From Stichopus chloronotus (lineage: Eukaryota > Echinodermata > Holothuroidea > Aspidochirotida > Stichopodidae): a stretch of DNA of 64,000 bases. The stretch is taken from NCBI GenBank assembly GCA_021234535.1, contig CM037833.1, positions 18,978,433 through 19,042,432 on the forward strand, read 5' to 3'. Below are positions 61,001 to 64,000 of this stretch, one piece after another. The position numbers and the translations under genes were made by a program. Under the pieces are notes generated by a model that made no database searches, had not been told where the DNA came from, and saw only the letters and a program-made list of their open reading frames with translations. Positions within the stretch are counted from its first letter, which is position 1; every line of letters starts with the position of its first letter.

Positions 61001-63017
61001 TTGAATCTGTCTGAATAATACACCTGCAGTATATCAAAGGTACCGTTCATAATTTGAGGAATCTATTCCTTTGATCTGCAAGGTGTTCCAGGGTGGGTAA
61101 GGTTGGCATATGTTCTCGTGATAACTCTATCGACTGCAGAATGTGACTGTTATCATTGTACCAAGTCATGAGATGTGCCAGACGAAAAAAAAAGAAAACC
61201 TGCAAGTAATTTGAATATAGGGATTGAACCACTGGAAACCCAGCATCTCATCTCCATTTAAGTGCACAGTACAGTAAGCCAGTCATGATTTTTTTTTTTT
61301 TATGAAATTACATTTGTGAGGCTAATCACCTCAACTTTGAAAACAATTGTTCAACATCCTTGAGAAATGAAGGCCCAACTTGAGATTTGCTACAGTGTGA
61401 CAGTTATTGGCAGACCTCATGCTGCCCATGCCTATATTGTTAGTCCAAACAAAAACAATAGCCTTCATCTACCAAAGGGTGAGATTCCAGAATAGTGGCA
61501 AGTAAGCAAGAAAAATACAATTCATTAGCAGTTGAAACTGTGAAACCATGACATAGTGATTGTTTCAGCTTCAAAATGTAGTCCTACATTGGGTGTTATA
61601 CCACCCTCATGACATGGTGAATTAAGCATAACATAGTAGTTCCGCCACCCATCACCTTCACTTGCATCGTTTCATAATTTGCTCACTGTAATCAAATGTA
61701 TTGCATCACCCTCTATCCCACCCCCCTCCCCCCAACCAAAGAGAACACGAAAATGATGCCAGGACTTGATTGTAATCATCCGAAGTTCCCTTACAATTTG
61801 TTTCTTTTTCTTTCTCTCTGCTGTTTTCCTCATTTTCAGGTCGTGATCAAGTACGTACCCTACGTCAAGGACAGCAAACGTGCCCTGGACGAGTACACCT
61901 CAGAGATCATGATGGGAGGGACAAACACGATATCGATGCACAACACCTGCGAGGACTCCCTGCTGGCTGCGCCGATCATCATCGACCTGGTCGTACTCAC
62001 AGAGCTATGCCAGCGGATATCCTTCAGAACAGGTTCGTCCGCGTCTCAACTTTCACCTGTTACATTTATAGTGACATGAATCATGGGCAGAAAACTATGA
62101 TGTGCAGTAAACAGTCGGACATCAAATACGGAGCAATGTTCGACTTAATTCTTGACATGTGGCTCTTTAGACAGGACTTGAGTGATACGCATCAACTCTC
62201 TATTGTCAAATCATGTTACTTCAAGTAAACAAATGTCACATGGGAGTTAAATATCTCCACCACAGAGCCATGAATGTCGGCACGGGGTGCAAAACACTCC
62301 AGATGTCAAACTGTTCATTTGCCACACTGCTGTTACCTCTGGCAAGGAAACGAAACGTCAGTATTACAGTACACCAATTGGTGGGTATATTATACATATC
62401 CCACGATGGAGATGTACGCACTCTTACAGCACCCGTAGTAGAGATATTAAGTGTTCAATGGGATATCCACTGACGCGGTACATTTGCTGGTATCCTGTTT
62501 TGAAGTGCAGGACAGTGAATATCACATTATTAGTGCCTTTAGTAGGAGGGAAGTAAGCAGGTGATCCCCAGCTACAATGACAAAGCAGATTAATGGGAAG
62601 TTGGATCTTTGCATTCATTTCATATCGGACTGAGAGACAAATCACCTCACCTCATTTTTTTACTTTCTCAGCAAGAACTTCCTGTCATGTACCTCTGAAA
62701 ATTGTTGTACTGTTTATACCGGGTTATTCGATGTACTGCAAAGAATGGTGTCAGGTGAACAAGAGCAACGCTCAACAATTGTGATAAGATTTTTCAGGAT
62801 CCTTAATTATGACAGTTCCATTTGGAAAATTGTGCATAGATGTGCATAGATTTTTTTTTTTTTCTTTCCTATCGTCAGCATCTCAGACCAAGTACCAAAG
62901 TTTTCACCCAGTGCTGTCCATCCTAAGTTACCTCTGTAAGGCACCGTTGGTACCACCTGGAACTCCTGTCGTGAATGCCCTATTCAAGCAGAGAGCTTGC
63001 ATAGAAAATATATTCAG
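18973..63017 (+). CDS. ISYNA1: Inositol-3-phosphate synthase gene (nine exons, 3' end beyond window)
   Basis: The product converts D-glucose 6-phosphate to 1D-myo-inositol 3-phosphate in an NAD-dependent oxidation, aldol cyclisation and reduction. This is the first and rate-setting step of inositol synthesis (EC 5.5.1.4); the enzyme is a cytosolic homotetramer in known eukaryotes. The nine exons join to 487 residues plus two bases. They show the NAD-binding GWGGNNG (residues 61-67), [11 protein letters not shown] (274-284), [10 protein letters not shown] (298-307), [10 protein letters not shown] (328-337), [11 protein letters not shown] (412-422) and [10 protein letters not shown] (462-471), all in family order. 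Animal enzymes are usually about 510-560 residues, so only the C-terminal tail is missing. Every junction is GT/AG and in phase. The exons are distinctly GC-richer than their introns. The family assignment is certain; that the gene works is inferred from the undamaged frame. Confidence 0.97.
19132..19516 (+). mobile_element. TTAA-flanked MITE, copy A (intron 1)
   Basis: The element begins AGGGGAGGCTTGTTGGGTCG immediately after TTAA (19128-19131) and ends CAACTCAATTTGCCTC, followed by TTTGAA where TTAA is expected (decayed). It aligns with copies B (45708-46106) and C (57171-57532, inverted), including the shared tail TTTGACCATTTG, GTGAAGGAAACTTGACAGG and CAACTCAAT. It is 385 bases long, non-coding, and starts only 51 bases after exon 1. 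Confidence 0.75.
19517..20400 (+). other. Rest of intron 1
   Basis: The intron runs from 19081 to 20400. Besides the MITE it holds an A/G-rich tandem AGATAAGATAAAGAAAA (two units, about 20227-20267), a perfect hairpin at 20305-20332, a T-run (20345-20359) and the acceptor tract TTCTTTTCTTGTCGGTCAAAG. No further coding sequence is seen. Confidence 0.8.
20305..20332. repeat. Perfect 12-bp hairpin, four-base loop
   Basis: GTGGTAGATGCA (20305-20316), the loop CTAA, and the exact complement TGCATCTACCAC (20321-20332). It ends 68 bases before exon 2 and just ahead of the T-rich tract of the acceptor. In the transcript it would form a stable stem near the likely branch-point region. A role in splicing is inference. 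Confidence 0.85.
20401..20562 (+). CDS. ISYNA1: ISYNA1 exon 2 (residues 37-90), NAD-binding loop
   Basis: Exactly 54 codons, phase 0 at both ends. The donor is CAG/GTGACA; the acceptor CGGTCAAAG is rather weak in its last bases. The exon encodes the start of the Rossmann fold: [20 protein letters not shown], with the dinucleotide-binding glycine-rich loop GWGGNNG at residues 61-67, then the helix [13 protein letters not shown]. The codons end mostly in G or C, unlike the surrounding intron. Family identity is unmistakable from this exon alone. Confidence 0.98.
24229..24273. repeat. Perfect 14-bp GC-rich hairpin in intron 2
   Basis: AATGAGTGGGCTGC (24229-24242) pairs perfectly with GCAGCCCACTCATT (24260-24273) across a 17-base loop, which itself contains TGTGTCACA. 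The stem is GC-rich in an AT-rich surrounding. It could be the end-to-end remains of a very short inverted-repeat element, or an RNA structure. Confidence 0.85.
25860..27120. repeat. Dispersed repeat R1, copy 2 (interrupted by MITE)
   Basis: Homologous in the same orientation to 9990-10900 (shared phrases are listed there). Relative to copy 1 it carries an extra block at about 26108-26395, which includes the CTTGGACAAAA MITE. The match resumes at GAAGTTTTGCATACAACTCTCAC (copy 1: GAAATTTTGCATAGCCTACTGAGAACTCTCAC). A second length difference lies around 26925-27000. No protein. Confidence 0.75.
26184..26392. mobile_element. CTTGGACAAAA-end MITE, copy 1
   Basis: The left end CTACAATCTTGGACAAAA (from 26184) is answered by the exact complement TTTTGTCCAAGATTGTAG at the right (to 26392). 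The inverted repeats continue inwards as TTGGGACAC and GTGTCCCAA with one or two mismatches. The CAATCTTGG ends are flanked by TA on each side, which fits a Tc1/mariner-like TA target. A second copy in the opposite orientation is at 34096-34302. It is about 209 bases and non-coding. Confidence 0.75.
27306..27438 (+). CDS. ISYNA1: ISYNA1 exon 3 (residues 91-134 plus one base)
   Basis: 133 bases, from phase 0 to phase 1. The acceptor is CACTGTTAG/TCT, the donor GATG/GTAAAT. It encodes [17 protein letters not shown], the conserved (N/E)xxYGSxTQxST segment that lines the NAD pocket, then [20 protein letters not shown] and VVDG, the surface loop and strand of the Rossmann domain. Its last base joins the first two of exon 4 to make Gly135 before Trp136. 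Confidence 0.97.
30025..30195. repeat. Dispersed block E, short copy
   Basis: Shares with 37985-38135 and 39845-40000 the phrases TTCTCTTCTCTGTGATGTCACCTCTCAATAAGAAACCAGTAG and AACTGAGTTGAAGCAATCTGAATCCAAA, with a few substitutions. It is the shortest of the three copies and lies directly before the 523-bp tandem duplication. Confidence 0.75.
30233..31217. repeat. Two-copy ~523-bp tandem duplication
   Basis: Unit 1 starts CGGCAAATACATGTCAGA (30233), unit 2 CGGCAAATAGATACTGTA (30756). Both go on through GGGGTTGA, GTGATAC, AGAATCATAATGAATTA, TTTTTGCCCGA, GCGGAGGGCTA and AGAGTGGTTCAAAACCCTCA, to CACATATGAAGCA (about 30662 and 31185). The copies have clearly diverged, so the event is not recent. 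No conserved open frame across the two copies argues for a protein. Confidence 0.85.
33342..34052 (-). other. Cluster of overlapping minus-strand open frames, unrecognised
   Basis: Three consecutive minus-strand frames (34052-33849, 33782-33567, 33527-33342) read rather protein-like text, such as [20 protein letters not shown] and [18 protein letters not shown]. They are separated by stops and frame changes. I do not recognise a family. It could be a decayed transposon gene or a chance run; there is no splice pattern that joins the pieces convincingly. Confidence 0.2.
34096..34302. mobile_element. CTTGGACAAAA-end MITE, copy 2 (inverted)
   Basis: The left end AAATCTTGGACAAAACTCCT and right end TTTTGTCCAAGATTTT are inverted repeats. 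The interior aligns with the reverse complement of 26184-26392: GTTGGCTACAGGG, GGGTTCCATGTTATTCTGTTA and GTGTCCCAACAG match the other copy's complement. It is about 207 bases, and its ends carry the same TTGGGAC inner motif. Confidence 0.75.
37845..38250. repeat. Dispersed block E, copy 2
   Basis: Aligns with 39708-40110: AGGNATTAGTAG, TTTGGTCTCCTCA, CAGACCTGTTT, GAGATTTGGCACTGTAAGCTGCT, TCTCTTCTCT, ACTGAGT, GAAGCAA and TGAATCCAAACTT follow in the same order and spacing. No protein. The copies lie about 1.86 kb apart in direct orientation. Confidence 0.8.
39040..40110. repeat. Dispersed block E, longest copy
   Basis: Its second part (39708-40110) matches 37845-38250. Its first part matches 44930-45600 through TTAATTGCTTTCA, GTACTGTAGT, CCCAATCTAGGA-like, GATTAGACTT, GGAGGCAGG and AAGGCTTC-GTCTGC-GGG. 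A short piece, CTTGCAACCTGGCC through CAAATCTAGGAGAG, is also at about 35678-35710. The element is therefore at least 1 kb long and present in several truncated forms within this one intron. Confidence 0.7.
40190..40940. repeat. ~146-bp minisatellite with AGGTCA half-sites
   Basis: About five diverged units with spacings of 146, 144 and 147 bases between anchor points 40409, 40555, 40699 and 40846; an earlier partial unit is at 40277. Each unit reads (GA)GGTCAAAGGTCATTT, then GG-TCAACA, AAAACCTTGTA, CACAATATCTCAA, GAAGCTTG and CAGATCT. In three units the start is the perfect direct repeat AGGTCA-A-AGGTCA. In two of these a third half-site follows after four bases (GGGTCA at 40426, AGGTCA at 40863). 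Confidence 0.85.
41419..43948. mobile_element. Possible ~2.5-kb DNA element with imperfect inverted ends
   Basis: The left end CTATATGGATGATTCCATAA (about 41422-41441), followed by GGGGGCCA, is mirrored at the right end by GGCACTCC, GTACTTATGGAATCACCC and ATGTAG (about 43913-43944). Roughly 26 of 33 positions agree on complementing. The inside has no readable transposase and carries the 42120-42745 minisatellite. The ends could be a non-autonomous transposon's terminal repeats; a chance or unrelated inverted repeat is not excluded. Confidence 0.4.
42120..42745. repeat. ~155-bp minisatellite, about four units
   Basis: The anchor TTTTGCCCCCA occurs at about 42279, 42442 and 42598, each followed by TT-TATTTCCAGCATATCTTGA or a variant. 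An earlier, more diverged unit has TGGTTTTTCCAGAATGCCTTGA at 42141. Between anchors come GAGCATT, AAACT, CTTACCTGAGAACA and TATTACT phrases in the same order. The units are strongly diverged. Confidence 0.8.
44930..45600. repeat. Dispersed block E, first part only
   Basis: Related to 39040-39705 (phrases given there). It is followed, after about 100 bases, by MITE copy B. The open frames here (for example 44678-45019) are not conserved in the other copy, so they are not genes. Confidence 0.6.
45708..46106 (+). mobile_element. TTAA-flanked MITE, copy B (intron 3)
   Basis: Flanked on both sides by intact TTAA (45704-45707 and 46107-46110). The left end AGGGGCTAGTTGGGTTG and right end CAACTCAATGTTCCTC are imperfect inverted repeats. 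The interior shares ACACATGACAAT, AAGTTTCACATCCA, TAGTTTGACCAT and GAAGGAAGCTTGACAGG with copies A and C. 399 bases, non-coding. Confidence 0.85.
47232..47482 (+). CDS. ISYNA1: ISYNA1 exon 4 (residues 135-218)
   Basis: 251 bases, completing Gly135 and running to phase 0. The acceptor is CCCACACCCAG/GG, the donor AAA/GTGAGT. It encodes [20 protein letters not shown] (the DGWDIS-x-NL motif of the family), then [29 protein letters not shown], and the basic helix [15 protein letters not shown] that precedes the core of the nucleotide-binding domain. The sequence is GC-rich against AT-rich introns. Confidence 0.98.
47483..48082 (+). other. Intron 4 (600 bases)
   Basis: The shortest intron seen. 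It runs GTGAGT to TTCACCCTGCCAG. No repeat or secondary coding signal; the open frame inside it (47661-47849) is chance. Confidence 0.9.
48083..48394 (+). CDS. ISYNA1: ISYNA1 exon 5 (residues 219-322), catalytic core
   Basis: 312 bases, 104 codons, phase 0 to 0. The acceptor is CCTGCCAG/GTG, the donor AAG/GTATGT. It encodes [12 protein letters not shown] (219-230), [25 protein letters not shown] (274-284) and [15 protein letters not shown] (298-312). The lysines of the last segment are among those known to act in the cyclisation and to bind the substrate phosphate in the family. This is the most conserved part of the enzyme and shows no unusual residue. Confidence 0.98.
49235..49590 (+). repeat. 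CTGGAAAAGTC-type low-order repeat
   Basis: Phrases such as CCTGGAAAAGTCAAGAAACT, CCTGGAAAAGTCGTCA, CTTGGAAATTCTCA, CATGGAAATTCTTCA and CTGGAAAAGTCATAG recur at irregular distances. The same kind of text, complemented (GTCCTTGAAAGTCCTTGAAA), is in intron 6 at about 51945-52010. It appears to be a dispersed family with internal short periodicity. Confidence 0.6.
50353..50385. repeat. Perfect 12-bp hairpin in intron 5
   Basis: CACGATGCCTCA (50353-50364) and its exact complement TGAGGCATCGTG (50374-50385) surround a nine-base loop. The bases beyond the stem do not pair, so it is not an evident microRNA precursor. Confidence 0.85.
51249..51332 (+). CDS. ISYNA1: ISYNA1 exon 6 (residues 323-350)
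   Basis: 84 bases, 28 codons, phase 0 to 0. The acceptor is GCCCATCAG/CCC, the donor GAG/GTGGGT. It encodes [15 protein letters not shown] (323-337), a signature segment of the family that closes over the substrate, then [13 protein letters not shown]. In the family the [10 protein letters not shown] residues contact NAD and substrate. All are present. Confidence 0.98.
51333..52896 (+). other. Intron 6 (1564 bases)
   Basis: Almost a third is the 164-bp tandem repeat. It also has TGATTGATTGATTGA simple sequence (about 52033-52110) and the CCTTGAAAGTCC repeat. The acceptor is CCTCTCTTCAG. No other coding sequence. Confidence 0.85.
51415..51898 (+). repeat. Three-copy 164-bp tandem repeat
   Basis: The anchor GATGGAGTCATG is at 51417, 51581 and 51745, exactly 164 bases apart. 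Each unit continues TTATGCA, CCAGATT-CAATGAGCTTTGC, TTTGAACAATTGATTGATTA, TTTTTGGTTCTAT, ATACTTTTTGA and TCCCTCAAAATATG. Units differ by a few per cent only, so the expansion is recent compared with the other minisatellites here. The last unit leads into unrelated CCTTGAAA repeats. Confidence 0.92.
52897..52977 (+). CDS. ISYNA1: ISYNA1 exon 7 (residues 351-377)
   Basis: 81 bases, 27 codons, phase 0 to 0. The acceptor is CTCTTCAG/ATA, the donor TGC/GTAAGT (perfect consensus). It encodes [19 protein letters not shown], then DGKKPDHC, matching the (V/I)SKSxVVDDMVxSNxxLY and PDHC-VVIKY family text, the latter continuing in exon 8. Only the SNRILYP loop is variable in the family. Confidence 0.98.
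57171..57532 (-). mobile_element. TTAA-flanked MITE, copy C (intron 7, inverted)
   Basis: Flanked by TTAA at 57167-57170 and 57533-57536. This copy has the best ends: AGAGGCTCATTGAGTTG at the left and, complemented, AGGGGCTCATTGAGTTG at the right, a 17-base terminal inverted repeat with one mismatch. It aligns inverted with copies A and B. 362 bases, non-coding. Confidence 0.88.
58016..58687 (-). pseudogene. Antisense coding-like block of unknown function, frame broken twice
   Basis: On the minus strand a pyrimidine tract, TTTTTCTCTTCATTTCTAAG, ends at 58688. Then comes G and an ATG at 58686. The frame reads [35 protein letters not shown] and [20 protein letters not shown], down to about 58370. 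Coding character (GC-rich third positions) then continues in a second frame ([20 protein letters not shown], to about 58200). It goes on in a third frame ([20 protein letters not shown], a likely coiled coil, stop at 58016). Both changes are in the same direction, as if one base were extra each time. I recognise no family. It could be a pseudogene, an exon with assembly indels, or an unresolved splice pattern. Confidence 0.5.
61840..62032 (+). CDS. ISYNA1: ISYNA1 exon 8 (residues 378-441 plus one base)
   Basis: 193 bases, phase 0 to 1. The acceptor is CATTTTCAG/GTC, the donor ACAG/GTTCGT, which is unusual at +3 and +4 but required by the protein and the next exon. It encodes [19 protein letters not shown], then [20 protein letters not shown] (the [11 protein letters not shown] signature, 412-422) and [10 protein letters not shown]. 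The segment that is usually GDSK in the family is KDSK here; the functional lysine itself is kept. Confidence 0.97.
62033..62878 (+). other. Intron 8 (846 bases)
   Basis: Runs GTTCGT to TTTCTTTCCTATCGTCAG. Just before the acceptor tract there is a small direct repeat, TGTGCATAGATGTGCATAGA (62831-62850). No other feature; the open frames in it are chance. Confidence 0.88.
62879..63017 (+). CDS. ISYNA1: ISYNA1 exon 9 (residues 442-487 plus two bases)
   Basis: 139 bases, phase 1 to 2. The acceptor is TATCGTCAG/CA, the donor TTCAG/GTTAGT. It encodes [31 protein letters not shown] and [13 protein letters not shown], the penultimate conserved block ([20 protein letters not shown] and NALxxQRxCIEN). 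The next codon begins AG and would complete the usual arginine or serine of the CIEN-I(L/F)R motif. The remaining G(L)PPQNxM segment and tail are not in the window. Confidence 0.97.
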
Positions 63018-64000
63018 GTTAGTCAAACATCCTTGAGGAGGTGAAGTAATATGTGTAATATGGTGGAGGTGAGTAATATTCTTCGAGTAATATTTAAGGT
63101 AGCTGCTGTTTGTAGTTCATTAAATCTGCCACTCCCTCATCCTCATCTTCCAAATGGACTCTAGAAAACTGTTCCTTGACGTACCAAAGTCTGCTCTAGC
63201 ACTTGCACAAAACAGCTAGCATGCTAATCTGTTACCTGGCAACTTGTTAAAGTGTAGAGAAGATGAATTAGCACATTCAATTAGAGAACCAACGTGCAAT
63301 GTGTATGTTCTCAGTGGAAATATTTCAGGGTGAACATGTAATTTAACTTGACTAAGTCCTTAAAAATCTCAACAGCATTCAATGATAAAGTGAGTCACCT
63401 AACCTTTGCTTAGAGATTTTATTGATTCATTTTGTGACTGATCATAGAATTAGGGTGACAACCGCAAAACTAATACCATGCTGCATATAATCTGTGAACA
63501 CTTTTCTTCAATATATCAGTGATTTGGCACTCATGTCAACCAACAAACACACAGTTAGACCTCCTGGCAGGATACGTAACTGACCTTTCAATCTGACGGG
63601 TGTGAGCTTTCTGCCATGGTACCTATACACAAATGGGGAACCATGGTCAAGGTTGCATTAGGGTTAAAGCAGTGCCAGCTTAAAGGGAAATAAGGTGTTT
63701 GCTTTGCAGAAGACAACAATATTTTTTAAAACAATGTTTGTGATCATAGAAATGACAGATTGTTTAAAATGACGAAGGACAGTAGTCTTCTTTAGAAGAA
63801 ATAAGTTTCTCACCGATAGAAATTTAGTTATTGGTCGCTCATCAATAATTTGGTCACCCAAACTTTTCAAAATTCAAATGATGCGTCTTCCGTTACTCAT
63901 CAAGTGCATGTTTTGAAGAGATGAAGACTTCGCAGATCTATGTTTATTAATGAGACTGAATGGTTTAATGATGGTTGTTCTTGAACTGGTTTCGCAAGAG
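63018..64000 (+). other. Intron 9, 5' part
   Basis: Starts with the donor GTTAGT. I searched this stretch for the expected PPQN-containing last exon and did not find it. No repeat or other gene is evident. Confidence 0.75.

Larger units (their letters stand above)
52978..61839 (+). other. Intron 7 (8862 bases)
   Basis: Contains an A-run (53957-53969), a TATATATGTATCATATATATG run (about 56438-56472), a 40-bp tandem AAGATCACGTC-CTTAAAA (56607 and 56639), MITE copy C (57171-57532), an antisense coding-like block (58016-58687), and a short repeated phrase, CAGTA-TTTGTCAGAATTGAG, at about 59873 and 60272. The acceptor is TTCCTCATTTTCAG. Confidence 0.85.

Noticed and set aside
63018..64000. Last exon of the synthase
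   Set aside because: No segment encodes the expected PPQN-containing C-terminus, so it must lie beyond the window.

Overview
The window is animal nuclear DNA. It is AT-rich, intron-rich and full of repeats, and almost none of the open frames longer than 60 codons is coding. The one clearly recognisable gene is inositol-3-phosphate synthase (ISYNA1/INO1 family) on the + strand. I reconstructed nine consecutive coding exons (18973-63017). All have GT/AG borders, all phases agree, and together they give 487 residues plus two bases. The last exon or exons, roughly 60-70 residues by family length, lie beyond base 64000. The protein resembles metazoan synthases. Together with CR1/L2-like retroelement debris, a tRNA-derived SINE, MITEs and AGGTCAAAGGTCA-type minisatellites, this suggests a marine invertebrate deuterostome, perhaps an echinoderm. 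The species assignment is inference only.

Layout. 1-18936 is upstream DNA without a convincing protein gene. It holds four long G-tracts, a tRNA-like SINE (about 4105-4330, - strand), two same-strand fragments of a non-LTR retrotransposon (RT part 4890-5756; ORF1/linker part 7310-7862), a TACTGTA/TACAGTA-rich stretch, one copy of a ~0.9 kb dispersed repeat (about 9990-10900), and a cluster of CGATATC sites (12075-12452). The coding ATG at 18973 has an in-frame stop just upstream and follows an acceptor-like site at 18936, so an upstream non-coding exon is likely.

The introns are very unequal: 1320, 6743, 19793, 600, 2854, 1564, 8862 and 846 bases. Mobile DNA and tandem repeats inflate the long ones. 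I see a three-copy MITE family flanked by TTAA (introns 1, 3 and 7), and a two-copy ~208 bp MITE family with CTTGGACAAAA ends (introns 2 and 3), one copy of which sits within a repeat whose sister copy lacks it. Intron 3 also has a possible ~2.5 kb inverted-repeat element (41419-43948) carrying its own minisatellite, and a ~146 bp minisatellite whose units carry DR1/DR4-type nuclear-receptor half-sites. Intron 6 has a three-copy 164 bp tandem repeat. Several perfect short hairpins occur, including one 68 bases upstream of exon 2.

A second possible gene lies on the opposite strand inside intron 7 (about 58016-58687). It is GC-rich and coding-like and begins after a good splice acceptor, but its reading frame changes twice. 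It is therefore either a pseudogene, an assembly-damaged exon, or a multi-exon gene I have not resolved. I found no rRNA, intact tRNA, CRISPR array or bacterial-type feature.
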